This document shows positions 46,086 to 56,545 of a stretch of DNA of 64,000 nt, one piece after another. The DNA is taken from NCBI GenBank assembly GCA_015057315.1, contig SVER01000011.1, forward strand, positions 27,009 to 91,008, read 5' to 3'. Source of the stretch: Pseudobutyrivibrio ruminis (GTDB lineage: Bacteria > Bacillota > Clostridia > Lachnospirales > Lachnospiraceae). The position numbers and the translations under genes were made by a program. Each line of letters begins with the position of its first letter. Within the stretch, counting starts at the first letter, position 1. The notes under the pieces were generated by a model. It saw only the letters and a program-made list of their open reading frames with translations. It did no database searches and was not told where the DNA came from.

Positions 46086-49000
46086 AACGCTCCTATACTT
46101 TTTAACACTTCAATTCCACGTCGGTATTGTACTTCAAAACTTTGACCTGCCAGCCAATTTCTTAAAGTCATTCCTTCTGTATCATTTAACACCGAATTAT
46201 AAATAGCTGTTACACGTCTATGCATGTTTCGGTCCAACGCTATCATATTATCCATATTGTGAATCATCTTTGGATCAAATCCTGATTTTCCAATTTGAGA
46301 CTGTTCAACAATATGATGCCATTCCTTACCTTCACCAGCCTTTCCGAATACTCTCTTAAACTTTGAAAAAGATGAAAAACCATTTTCAGGATTAACTCCA
46401 CAATTATTATGCACCAGAACTTCATTCTCACCAACAAAGTAAGTATGATAATCCTCTACTGCAAAGTTATATACAGTGACCGGCTTAGTTAAGTGCTCTT
46501 TATTCTTTTTCTCTAAATGAAGCTTGTTGCCATTGTCATCTATTAGAGTATCAGAGAATCTCAGCTCCCCAGCCTTAACAAAACCTCTTTCTAGTGTATA
46601 AAATGGATGTCCTTCTGTTGTAGTAAATTCTTCACCATCTATGGTTAAGTACACTACATCATAAGTATCATGCTCATAGGTTTCTAATACTGGTTTATAG
46701 TCGACTTCTCCTGTGTCCGGATTCTCCGCAAGTACATAATCGCCAACTTCAATATCTTCAATAGGAACTTCACCATCTACAGTACATACCAGCGTTCCAG
46801 CTACAAAGCAATACGGTGACGTCATTCCTCCTGTAACTGCTCCTGTAACTGAGCCCCACATAAATCCATCTGCAGCTCCGTCTATTGCCGCTTGTTTAGT
46901 GGCTTGCATATCCCTTGTTTTGAGATACTCAATTCCACCACTTATTACAGCTCCCGAAGCAGCACCACTTACAGCTCCTGTGCAAGAACCAATCAATGCG
47001 CCCATTACTACGCAAGATGCTCCACCAGTTACGACTGCTGAAACAGCAAGAACTGTGATAATGCCAAGCCCTATTGCTACTTTTTGTGTATTCGATAGCT
47101 CTGGGAAATTTCCACTTTGATCCTGGCAATTTACAGGATTATTATTACTGTATTCAAATAGATTATACCCGTTTACATCCTCAGATACACCTGCAATTAC
47201 ACTGTCTGCACTAATAAATCTGTGCACCTTAGGGTCATAGTATCTTGCATTAAGATAATAGAACTTTGTCTCATTATCGTAATAATATCCTCTATATCTA
47301 ATTGGATTTCTCTCTAGGATATTATTTTCATCTTCGCCCTTGTAGAAACGGCTAGCTTCTATAGCTATAACATTTCCCCAGATATCATATTCATAGGTTC
47401 CTACAGGAACTGAATCTGAACTTCTACAAATTCCAACGACATCACCTTGGGCATTTTTTGTATAAAAATATCTGCACTCAGCAGAAAGCTTTCCAGCTGA
47501 CTTCTTCTGATATCCTATCTCAACAATTGTGTCTTCTGAATCATAGTAATAATTGATTCTATCAACATCTGTTTCCTCAGCCAAAAGCTTTCCAGCATTG
47601 TAAATGTAAGTGGTTGTATTTTTTCCTACTTTTTTTGAAAGACGTGTTCCATCACTTAAATACTTATATGAAATATTCTTTCCATCACCCGATATTTTTT
47701 CTAGTGTATCATTTATTCCATTCCAACGCATATCTAATCCAAGATATTTTGTTGGATGACCCATCAAATCATATTCGATAGGATGCCCATCATAAGAAAT
47801 AAGTTTATCTCTCCATACAGAATCATACTTATAGTTATGTGTTATAGTAGGCTTTTTATCCTCAACTACTTTCTCGCTTATGATATTACCACCAGCATCA
47901 TATTCGTAGCTGCATTCACGTCGACCTTTAATAATATGTGTCTCAACAGCCTTTGATATTTCACCAAATTCGTTGTATTTATAACGGCTACTAGTATAAT
48001 AATTTTCCCCTTTTACACCGCGTATGCTATATATACTGTCTATTGATGTAATATTTCCACAACTGTCATACTCATAACTAAAATCTGACTGAGTTTTCTT
48101 TCCAATAGTATTAGTGTATTTAGAAATCTTATTTTGTGTGCCTTTAATGCTATTCTTAGAAGAGACACCATCTGCATACTTATAATTTACAACTAAATTA
48201 TTAGCATTATTTGCAAGCTTATAATTTTCTTTAGTTAATCGTCTAAGCTTATCATAAGTATTACTTTTTATACTTCCTGAAGGTAATGTAGAAACATTTG
48301 GCTTTCCATCTAAATGATATGTATACTTGTAATTCTGTTCTTTATCATTAAGAAAATATGATGCTTCCTCTACGTTCCCAGCAGTATTGTACGTAAACTG
48401 TGTTGCAGAAGAATAATCAATACCATTAATCTTACCTTTAACCTTGGTTCTTACAATATCATTTGAATTATTATAATCGTACTCAGTAGAAATACTATTT
48501 ATTTCATCTTTATGAATAGCAACATTGCCATCATTATAATACTTGTATGAATCGGTTGGATGCTCTTCACCATCGATTTTAGAGTATATTTCTTTAACGT
48601 TTCCATATTCATCGTATTCAGAATACTGTATTGAATTATCCGCAAATTGTGTTTCTTTTAAACTGCCGTTAAAAGGATTGTATACATTTTTCTGAGTAAC
48701 CTGTCCAGCTATTGACGTAGATATAATATTGCCAAATGAATCATATTCATACTCGTAATTAAAACCATTATGCTCAATACTTTTTAAATCAGAAAAATCT
48801 CCATAGATATAATTGATTTGTCTACTATTATTATCTGATGATCTAACTACTTTTTTTAGATTTCCATAATCGTCATAGTTATATTTTATTATAGGTGCAG
48901 CTTTTCCTTCAAAAGTAGGTATTGTCTCCGAGGTTTTTAATCCTGTATTTTCATCATATGTATAATACTTAGTTGCTCCATTATTTCCAGTTGTAGACTT

Positions 49001-52000
49001 TAGATAATTACCATCTTCAGTATAAGTATTACTAGCATACAATGCAGTTGATTTTACTCCTGGATCTTCAACCGTTTGTTCCTCCAATGTGAGTTGGTTA
49101 CCGTATTTATCATAGGTCATTACTGTATTAGACTTGCCAGCCTCAGAATTTGAAGTAACAACACTTACGTGATTGTATTCATCATATTTTATATTTTGCG
49201 TAGACCCTGATGGTGATTTAATTGAACTAACTCTATTATAGCCATCATACGTATTCTGTGTTGACTTCTTCCCTTGATTTAAGGCTTTTTTAGTTCCATT
49301 AGTATTGTACTCATTAGTACATACATCATTTTTTGATAACTGCAAATCATCAATATATAAATCCCCAATATTATCATAAAAGAGAATTGCAATATCAGTT
49401 TTTTTCCACTTATGACTTGGAAGTACTAGTGTAAAATATTTCCATCCATCGCTATAATCATCAAGCCCTAGTGTTGATTCAAATACCGAATTATCATCTG
49501 AATGGTATGCCTTTACTTTTAGCTCTCGCCCCTTTCTTACAGGAGTTGTGTTAGTTTTTATCCAACCACTTAGGATGTATGATTCCGTAGTGTAACTAAG
49601 CTCAGTGGTAAATTTCAAATACTTATTTCTACCAGGTTCGCCAGTAATATGATAACACTTTCCACCATCTACACCAGAACTAATAATTTCATCATTAAAC
49701 GTTCCCTTTTTATAACTATCCCACTTATATAGACTATTGTTAATTGCTAAATCAAAAGATCCATCTTCTAAAATGTTATATTGATTTGCAATATCACCTG
49801 TCTCAAGTTGTAGAGAATCCAAATAAACTTTACCATTTCCGGTATTTGCACCACCCTCTACTTCAGCAGCAATTTCTATATCAGACTTATCTTCAATATC
49901 AAAAGTTACTGTAAGACGTTTCCATCCTTCATTAATACGTTTTGTACTAGATTGATCTAATATTTCACTTTTATAATTATTACCATTATTATCTGTTACT
50001 CTTAACCAGATTTTTGTATCTACAATATTATCTGCTTTTACAAATCCAGATAATGTATATGTACCAGCTTTTAATGATTTTACCTCTTGCTTAATCCCTG
50101 CCGTAGAAGCTTTCAGATTTGCCATAGTAAATACAGTGGCTCTAGCTCCCACATAGGAAATATTAGTATTATCTTTGCCTTTTACAGCAGCATATTTATT
50201 TACCTGATTTGCTGCTGCTTTCTTTTCGCCTACATACGTTATCCAAGCAGCATCTGTTCCAGTTTCGCTTTCTTTAAATTCGAAATCATGGTTTTTTAAA
50301 TAATTAACTGTTTGTCGACCTTTTACAGCATAATCTTTTATTTTATGTCTTGTATTAGATTCATCTTTATCCGCAGCTTTCTTTTCTCCTGTAGAAACAG
50401 AGGATACATATCCACTAGGTTTTGTCCCTGCTTCCAAAACCATACCATCAATATAGGATGTTCCATTTCCCTCTGCCATTACACATACTGGAATGGTAGA
50501 TTCTTCATCAATTGTAAAAGAACCATACTGAAATGACCACTCATCATCCTTAACAGCATACTGGGTTATCTCTTTTAGTTCACCATTAAAATCGATACAT
50601 ACCCCAAGATTACTGTCACCATCTCTTTTAGTTCTATAGGAAATAACATAGGTTCCTTTTGGAAGCCTTACCTCTTGATAAAATCCTACAAGTGAGCCCT
50701 TAGGACTTAATGTTCCACACCTTTCACCAAAATAATGCGTGCTTGATGTTGAACCTACATTCCAATCACAATCTTTTAATATTGTCCAACTACCAAGTCC
50801 ATCTTCAAACCCTGCATTTACAAGATAATTGGTTACTTTACTGTTAGTCTGATCGTTGTAAGTGGTTCTAGCAATATTCTTTCCAATATTATCTGCGTAT
50901 GTATATGCCTGTGCACCTAAAACTTCTCTCTTACCAACAAAATTAGAGTATTCCGAAATTTTTCTTCCTTGTGCATCAAATACATAGGTGTTAATTACAT
51001 CATCAACATTTCCAAAGACATCATCTATACCACTGAACCTGAATTTATTTATGTTATTAACACCATACTCAATGGTGTAAGTTTGACCTTCTACTTTATT
51101 GGCACATTCTTGAACTTTGCACACATGGTTTCCTGAATATGAATATCTAACTTCATATCCACTATTATCCTGCATGCTAATAAGTTTGCCGTCTTCACTA
51201 TATTCATATTTCGCTGACTTATTATTTGCAAATACTACTTCTGCTAATAATCCATTTTCAGTGTATATATATCTGTTTTTCTTATCTACCTTCGATGGAT
51301 CACTTATGCTCACTATTCGTTTTGCCGAATCATATTCAATAGTAGATACCCTACCCACAGCATCTTTTACCTGACTTATATATCCCTCGTAAAGAACTGT
51401 GTCACCAATAATTTTCTTAGCCTCTGTTATTTTGCTAATAATGTCTTTTGTACTTTTTTGCAAAACACTATTATTTACAGAATATATATCCACCATTGAA
51501 TTATATATGTTCTGTGCTCCCGCCACACATTTTGCAACTCTTATATCCGACTGAGCATATATATCTGTTGATAATGCATCTAATGCACTTGTCAATATGC
51601 CAATCTGCTCTTTTCTCTCGATATAATCGGATTCTTCAAAATTTGTCTTTTTTGAATAATCATTTAACTTTTGGGCACTAGAAATTACTAAATCATAGTT
51701 TTCTTTACTGTATGATATATCACTATCTTCATATATAATTTCTACTGTATTCGCCTCATTAACTGTCTTTCCTTTTGGAGCTTTTCCATTCTCATATCGA
51801 TTACTATCTGTGATAAGAGCTAAGCGCCCATACTTATCAAAATATTTAACATTGCTAGCACTTTTATCAATTAATTTTATCGGATATTTTGCTTTAAGCA
51901 CGGGATCTGTTACCTGAACGATATATAGCTTTAATCCATCCTCATCACGTGCTGATGGATATAAATTATTTTTCTGAGCAGTATATTCTGCACCATTTTG

Positions 52001-54214
52001 AAAATATTTAACATTTTCAGCTTTAAAATAATGTTTTGTACCATCACCATCAGTATAAACATACGGATATGCTGTAATGTCCAATTCATCTAATGGTACT
52101 GTTATTCGTTCCTCATAGTTAAGCTTCCACTTATGCCCATCCTCATTGGAATTGTAAACATGTTGAATGTTGATATTCTTTCTAAGTCCATTTGTTGTTA
52201 CATCGTTATTTATTACTGTAAGAGCCCCAGTATAATCATTTATATATCCTTCACCCGCAGTACCAACAGCAGTCTTGTGTGTTCCCCAATACTCTTCTAT
52301 ACCAACAGAATCTCTGTATGTAATCTTCAAATATGGTGTGGTTTTTGCAGTTGATAAAGATAAAGTCCCCAACCCATTTCTAGCTTCATCATAAGACATA
52401 ATAGCTAAACCATAATTAGGACTGATTTCTTCATACCATTCTCTAACTGCTTTTGTTATATCAAAGAATTTATGACCGGTTTTAATATAATCTATATTTC
52501 TATTATCAAATGTTGGCTGAGTTTCCCAGGATGAGATAGTTTTCTCTTCAGTATCTTTAAACTGCCAAGGACTCGTAATTTTTTTAATTACTAAATAATC
52601 ACATCCATCTTTTCCTGGAGCCTCAATACTTTTACTTGTAACATTTAATTCAGCAGAAGATATAATTTTATTTTCCTTTAATTTAGGAAGATCAAACTTC
52701 ACAAATGACCTATATACACAGTTATCTTTTGCACTCTTCCCAGCTAATAAAGTATCACTTAAAAATGCACTAGTTGAATTAACGCAACAAGTATCAACAT
52801 TCTTCATATCAACAACCGGCTTAATAATAGGATCAATGACAACCGGGAAACTAGCTGAAGACAGCCATTCATCATCTGCTGTAATCGTTAAATAGATGCA
52901 ATCTTCATTTTCCTCAATTTCTTCATTTTCTTCATCTAATTCTCTTGTTCCTAATTGAGAATCATCTACAGTCTCTGAAGATTCTTCTAGCTTTTCTTCT
53001 TTGTTCTTTTCCAAAGCTTTATCTGAATCTTTCTCTGAATCAGAATCTGATTCATCTTCCTGTACTTTTATTTCATTTTCTGAATTCCCTTCAAATTCCT
53101 CTTCTGATGCTTTATCTGTAATATCTCCTTTGTTTTGCTCGTTTTCAGTTATTTCTTCTTTGACATTATCTTCATCTACTTCAGAAGCCCCAATGTCCTT
53201 ACTATTTTTAATTTCGGTATCTTCCTCAGATTTTTTCTCATCTTCAGTTTCGTTAACTTCTTCAGTTTTCTTTATTTCTTCATCGCAATTTACTTGCTTT
53301 GAATCACGAACTTCTTCATCTTCTAATTTTTCATCTTGGGGAATTTCTTCTACATCTTTGGTTTCCTTTTTATTGCCAAAAGAATACCAAACAGCATCGG
53401 AATAATCTCCATTAGCATCCACCATAAACGGAGCAGGAAAAATATATTTTATTTCTCCACTTTCTTCATCATATAGTTCAACTTCATTTACCAGATTAAT
53501 CCTAGCTTTTAGTCCATTAAGATTGATTTTAAATGAAAATTTATTTCCAATATCACGATTATCAACAATGATGCTTTCCTTCACACCGTCACTTAATGGT
53601 TCATATTCTAACTTAGTACCATCAGCATAGCCTTCAAATGAAATATTTGAACTACCAATTACATGACCGAAAGTTGCCAAATCATCAAGCTTTTCTTCGC
53701 CATCTTCCTTTTCAACCCTTAAATCTGTATGATTATTTTCCTCATTTTCAGGAACATCAACATATTCCCAATTAATTTTATAATCATCTGATTCAAAAAA
53801 GACCTTTCCCTTACTATTTTCAGAATCTGTAAACAAAACATGATATTTATTATCAACATTTTCATATCCTTCTTCTGTTGCACGTAAAGAATTATCGATT
53901 TCAAGCATCGCACCATTCTCAGCAACATAGTGTACTGGTTGGGCATATACCACTAGAGCTCTTGCTCCATTACTTAATAAATATTCTTTACTATATTCAT
54001 CTCTAGAAGAAATAATTTCACTTACAATTGTTTCATTCTCTTCTGAATTTACATTTAAATATTCATCATCTTCCTTTACATTTTCTGATAATGTCTCAAC
54101 TATATCCTCAGGTTCTTCTGCAAAAGCCTCTATTTTTTCACTTGTACAAATCATTGAGGCAATCAATGCAAAAGAGACAACTCTTTTAATCCACATCACT
54201 AGTCTTTTCTTCAA
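46082..54214 (-). CDS. WapA/Rhs-type secreted polymorphic toxin with HINT and WHH nuclease tip
   Basis: A 2710-residue exported toxin. A signal peptide ends near EAFA (residue 32). A very acidic low-complexity region spans about 280-441. A DNRLRE-type domain (DTLLAGKSAKDNCVYRSFVK) spans about 450-630, as in WapA. Three jelly-roll CBM-like domains lie about 1128-1630, then YD/RHS repeats to about 2300, then the RHS core YYYDNETKFYYLNARYYDP. A HINT domain starts at Cys2469 (CFVAGTLV) and ends at VHNN. The last ~105 residues have EWHHIVEQ and NMDNMIALDRNMHRR, an HNH/Endo VII-type nuclease pattern. The start is TTG 54214 with GAGG 9 bases upstream; ATG 54196 is the alternative. It overlaps the BIG2 gene by 29 bases. 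Confidence 0.92.
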   Translation of the reverse strand: MKKRLVMWIKRVVSFALIASMICTSEKIEAFAEEPEDIVETLSENVKEDDEYLNVNSEENETIVSEIISSRDEYSKEYLLSNGARALVVYAQPVHYVAENGAMLEIDNSLRATEEGYENVDNKYHVLFTDSENSKGKVFFESDDYKINWEYVDVPENEENNHTDLRVEKEDGEEKLDDLATFGHVIGSSNISFEGYADGTKLEYEPLSDGVKESIIVDNRDIGNKFSFKINLNGLKARINLVNEVELYDEESGEIKYIFPAPFMVDANGDYSDAVWYSFGNKKETKDVEEIPQDEKLEDEEVRDSKQVNCDEEIKKTEEVNETEDEKKSEEDTEIKNSKDIGASEVDEDNVKEEITENEQNKGDITDKASEEEFEGNSENEIKVQEDESDSDSEKDSDKALEKNKEEKLEESSETVDDSQLGTRELDEENEEIEENEDCIYLTITADDEWLSSASFPVVIDPIIKPVVDMKNVDTCCVNSTSAFLSDTLLAGKSAKDNCVYRSFVKFDLPKLKENKIISSAELNVTSKSIEAPGKDGCDYLVIKKITSPWQFKDTEEKTISSWETQPTFDNRNIDYIKTGHKFFDITKAVREWYEEISPNYGLAIMSYDEARNGLGTLSLSTAKTTPYLKITYRDSVGIEEYWGTHKTAVGTAGEGYINDYTGALTVINNDVTTNGLRKNINIQHVYNSNEDGHKWKLNYEERITVPLDELDITAYPYVYTDGDGTKHYFKAENVKYFQNGAEYTAQKNNLYPSARDEDGLKLYIVQVTDPVLKAKYPIKLIDKSASNVKYFDKYGRLALITDSNRYENGKAPKGKTVNEANTVEIIYEDSDISYSKENYDLVISSAQKLNDYSKKTNFEESDYIERKEQIGILTSALDALSTDIYAQSDIRVAKCVAGAQNIYNSMVDIYSVNNSVLQKSTKDIISKITEAKKIIGDTVLYEGYISQVKDAVGRVSTIEYDSAKRIVSISDPSKVDKKNRYIYTENGLLAEVVFANNKSAKYEYSEDGKLISMQDNSGYEVRYSYSGNHVCKVQECANKVEGQTYTIEYGVNNINKFRFSGIDDVFGNVDDVINTYVFDAQGRKISEYSNFVGKREVLGAQAYTYADNIGKNIARTTYNDQTNSKVTNYLVNAGFEDGLGSWTILKDCDWNVGSTSSTHYFGERCGTLSPKGSLVGFYQEVRLPKGTYVISYRTKRDGDSNLGVCIDFNGELKEITQYAVKDDEWSFQYGSFTIDEESTIPVCVMAEGNGTSYIDGMVLEAGTKPSGYVSSVSTGEKKAADKDESNTRHKIKDYAVKGRQTVNYLKNHDFEFKESETGTDAAWITYVGEKKAAANQVNKYAAVKGKDNTNISYVGARATVFTMANLKASTAGIKQEVKSLKAGTYTLSGFVKADNIVDTKIWLRVTDNNGNNYKSEILDQSSTKRINEGWKRLTVTFDIEDKSDIEIAAEVEGGANTGNGKVYLDSLQLETGDIANQYNILEDGSFDLAINNSLYKWDSYKKGTFNDEIISSGVDGGKCYHITGEPGRNKYLKFTTELSYTTESYILSGWIKTNTTPVRKGRELKVKAYHSDDNSVFESTLGLDDYSDGWKYFTLVLPSHKWKKTDIAILFYDNIGDLYIDDLQLSKNDVCTNEYNTNGTKKALNQGKKSTQNTYDGYNRVSSIKSPSGSTQNIKYDEYNHVSVVTSNSEAGKSNTVMTYDKYGNQLTLEEQTVEDPGVKSTALYASNTYTEDGNYLKSTTGNNGATKYYTYDENTGLKTSETIPTFEGKAAPIIKYNYDDYGNLKKVVRSSDNNSRQINYIYGDFSDLKSIEHNGFNYEYEYDSFGNIISTSIAGQVTQKNVYNPFNGSLKETQFADNSIQYSEYDEYGNVKEIYSKIDGEEHPTDSYKYYNDGNVAIHKDEINSISTEYDYNNSNDIVRTKVKGKINGIDYSSATQFTYNTAGNVEEASYFLNDKEQNYKYTYHLDGKPNVSTLPSGSIKSNTYDKLRRLTKENYKLANNANNLVVNYKYADGVSSKNSIKGTQNKISKYTNTIGKKTQSDFSYEYDSCGNITSIDSIYSIRGVKGENYYTSSRYKYNEFGEISKAVETHIIKGRRECSYEYDAGGNIISEKVVEDKKPTITHNYKYDSVWRDKLISYDGHPIEYDLMGHPTKYLGLDMRWNGINDTLEKISGDGKNISYKYLSDGTRLSKKVGKNTTTYIYNAGKLLAEETDVDRINYYYDSEDTIVEIGYQKKSAGKLSAECRYFYTKNAQGDVVGICRSSDSVPVGTYEYDIWGNVIAIEASRFYKGEDENNILERNPIRYRGYYYDNETKFYYLNARYYDPKVHRFISADSVIAGVSEDVNGYNLFEYSNNNPVNCQDQSGNFPELSNTQKVAIGLGIITVLAVSAVVTGGASCVVMGALIGSCTGAVSGAASGAVISGGIEYLKTRDMQATKQAAIDGAADGFMWGSVTGAVTGGMTSPYCFVAGTLVCTVDGEVPIEDIEVGDYVLAENPDTGEVDYKPVLETYEHDTYDVVYLTIDGEEFTTTEGHPFYTLERGFVKAGELRFSDTLIDDNGNKLHLEKKNKEHLTKPVTVYNFAVEDYHTYFVGENEVLVHNNCGVNPENGFSSFSKFKRVFGKAGEGKEWHHIVEQSQIGKSGFDPKMIHNMDNMIALDRNMHRRVTAIYNSVLNDTEGMTLRNWLAGQSFEVQYRRGIEVLKSIGAL

Positions 54215-56315
54215 CTTTTATTTCCTCACTCCACTCAATATCGTTAAAATTCTCTTTATTGTTTTCGTCTGATTCATCAGTAGAATCAATTATTATTTCT
54301 TCTTTTTTCTCCACAATATCTTCATCGTTTTCGTCTGTATCACTAGCATCAAACTCCGTAAATTGTTTTATAGTATCTACATTTTCTCCCTTCATCTTGC
54401 TTTCAATTGGTTCTTCAGGTGCTTTTATCTTAAATAACCAACTTTTCGAAAAAGATGATCCATCCATTGAGGATATTTTTATTGTAATATTTTGCTTGGT
54501 CAATTCTTTTCTAGGCCAAAGATATAAAATACCATTTGAATATGTTGCACCTAAATACTCTGGCATATTCGAAGATACAACTAAATCTGGACAAACAGTT
54601 TTTGCCATAGCAGAATTTGGATTAGGTGCATTAAATCCAAGTTGATATGCTATTGGACAATCGCTTACAGTTAGTGTAGTTGAGTTTTTGCTGCCCATCA
54701 TATGTACAGGTATATCTCCAATTTGTATATTAGAAATTGCATTAGATGCTATAAGCTCAATACTTCCACTGACTTTTGTATCATCATTTACTGTAGCAGT
54801 AATTGTAACCGGTGAGTAAGAATCAGCTTTAAACGTTACCACTCCATTTCCATCTACAGTAGCCACTGAAACGTTGCTAGATGTAAATTTAAGTGTCTTT
54901 GCTGGAGTAGCACCATAATCTGCAATTTTCTTTACCGCTAGCTTAATAGCACTTCCCTTAGCTACATACTTGCTTCTTCCATCAGGTATAGATAATTCTA
55001 ATTTTGATAATGGATTTGTAACATTAATCTCTACGCTTTTTTGGATAACTACGCCGTTCTGGTTTTTAGAACCATCTATAGCCACACATTTTATGGTACA
55101 TTTTCCAGGCATTTCTCCTGTAACAACTACATACCCTGACTGGTCAACAGTAGCAATTCTTTCATCTGAACTACTAAAAAAATAAGGACAATTCTTTCCT
55201 GTTACGCCATCCATTTTCCAAGTAATATTTGCATTTAATTTATAATCAACAGGGGTTTCCTCTGTAACTTTAACCCTATATAGGTTAATTGTCTTACCTA
55301 CCCTATTGCCATTATTATCATCAAAATTAATAGCTTTAATTCCTGCTTTGTTAATAGCAACCTTCTTTGTTGTGTACACTGCTGAGTCTTCGTCTGCTTT
55401 TGCAATAACATTAACAGAATCTATCTGACAATCTTTTGTTACACTCAATACTCCTGTTTTTGAAATATTTACACCTTTATTTTCAGGGTAAACACTCCAG
55501 ACCAATTTCTTATTTGTTGCACTAGCAGGAAAAGCACTGGCGGTATATTTAACCGAATTCAAACCACCTACTAATTCATTTCCTGTTATTTCAATATGCT
55601 CTACAGGCTCGATAACCTTTACAATAAATGACTTTGTTAATAATTTGTCATTACCATCTTTTGTTCCATCTATAGCTTGGCACTTAATAGTAGCCTTTCC
55701 TGTGGTATTACCAGTAACCTGAATATGACCTTCCTGATCGACAGTAACAAGGTTCTCATCTGAACTAATAAACTTATACGCTTTATAATCTATAATTGCA
55801 TTTTTATTGACCCAAGTAATGCTTGGAGTCACTATAGTGTCTATCTTTGTGTTATCTGTAATCTTAGTTCTGTAAAGAGTAATAGTCTTACCTAAAACTG
55901 AATCGCCTTTATCATCAAGAACGTTTATAGTCTCGATTGCCGTACTATTTATTGCTACCTTTTTCTTTTCCAAAATCTCTTTATTATCCTTAGAAGTAGC
56001 AATTACTTCAATACTGTTAAGTGTGCACTTTGCATCAATCTTCAATTCACCAGCAGTTGTAATTGTAGCCCCACTATTTTCTGGCACTACACTCCATAAG
56101 ACTCCTTTATTTGTCGCATTTGAAGGTGTCACGTTTGCCTTGTAGAAAGTACTCTTTCCAGCAGCGAGCACATCATTCCCTACAATTTCAATCCTTTCTA
56201 CATCCACCTTAACTGCCGCCTGTGCATCACGCACCATTAACGTGAATACAGTCAACATAAAAATGCTAAAAATAAGCATTTTGTTGAGGACTCTCGTCCA
56301 TCCCTTTTCTTTCAT
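54186..56315 (-). CDS. Secreted Ig-like (BIG2) repeat protein
   Basis: A 709-residue exported protein. The signal peptide ends at about residue 34 (RDAQA). Two tandem units of about 195 residues follow (about 40-235 and 240-432), each with paired Ig-like domains and closely matching marks: NATNKGVLWSV / SATNKKLVWSV, ITLYRTKI / INLYRVKV, and GKATIKCQAIDG / GKCTIKCVAIDG. A third Ig-like part has KTLKFTSSNVSVATVDGNGV. The last ~75 residues are acidic and probably disordered. No LPXTG anchor. It is co-transcribed with and overlaps the Rhs gene, suggesting a surface partner or delivery aid for the toxin. Confidence 0.88.
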   Translation of the reverse strand: MKEKGWTRVLNKMLIFSIFMLTVFTLMVRDAQAAVKVDVERIEIVGNDVLAAGKSTFYKANVTPSNATNKGVLWSVVPENSGATITTAGELKIDAKCTLNSIEVIATSKDNKEILEKKKVAINSTAIETINVLDDKGDSVLGKTITLYRTKITDNTKIDTIVTPSITWVNKNAIIDYKAYKFISSDENLVTVDQEGHIQVTGNTTGKATIKCQAIDGTKDGNDKLLTKSFIVKVIEPVEHIEITGNELVGGLNSVKYTASAFPASATNKKLVWSVYPENKGVNISKTGVLSVTKDCQIDSVNVIAKADEDSAVYTTKKVAINKAGIKAINFDDNNGNRVGKTINLYRVKVTEETPVDYKLNANITWKMDGVTGKNCPYFFSSSDERIATVDQSGYVVVTGEMPGKCTIKCVAIDGSKNQNGVVIQKSVEINVTNPLSKLELSIPDGRSKYVAKGSAIKLAVKKIADYGATPAKTLKFTSSNVSVATVDGNGVVTFKADSYSPVTITATVNDDTKVSGSIELIASNAISNIQIGDIPVHMMGSKNSTTLTVSDCPIAYQLGFNAPNPNSAMAKTVCPDLVVSSNMPEYLGATYSNGILYLWPRKELTKQNITIKISSMDGSSFSKSWLFKIKAPEEPIESKMKGENVDTIKQFTEFDASDTDENDEDIVEKKEEIIIDSTDESDENNKENFNDIEWSEEIKVEEKTSDVD

Positions 56316-56329
56316 ATCATTTTCTCCTT

Positions 56330-56383
56330 AAAAAAATATATAAAAAACACCAACAGCATGTGTACTTCCATGTTGTTGGTGTT
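56330..56383 (-). terminator. Leader hairpin / terminator upstream of the BIG2 gene
   Basis: Arms AACACCAACAGCATG (56346-56360) and CATGTTGTTGGTGTT (56369-56383) pair with one wobble around 8 bases. On the minus strand it runs into TTTTTTATATATTTTTTT, about 30 bases before the BIG2 start. It may end the upstream lipoprotein transcript, act as an attenuator for the BIG2-rhs operon, or both. Confidence 0.75.
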
Positions 56384-56445
56384 AATTCTCCAATCCATAT
56401 TTTCCCCATGATGTCCCGTTATTCGTCATCTTATATGCATGTGCG

Positions 56446-56491
56446 CATGATAATGCTATAAGATATTATCATGGGTCATATTACAAATCAA
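56446..56491 (-). promoter_or_regulatory. BIG2-rhs promoter with a dyad over the -10
   Basis: Minus strand TTGATT (56486-56491), 17 bases, TAATAT (56463-56468). Perfect 9-base arms CATGATAAT (56446-56454) and ATTATCATG (56465-56473) overlap the -10 and start site. This is either an operator for a repressor or a 5' RNA stem. Confidence 0.6.
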
Positions 56492-56545
56492 TATTTTTCT
56501 TGAATATTTACATATTTACCTCTATTAAATAATAATGAGATGAAA

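Noticed and set aside
53001..53405. Ser-rich open frame on the plus strand
   Set aside because: It is the antisense shadow of the acidic low-complexity part of the Rhs gene.
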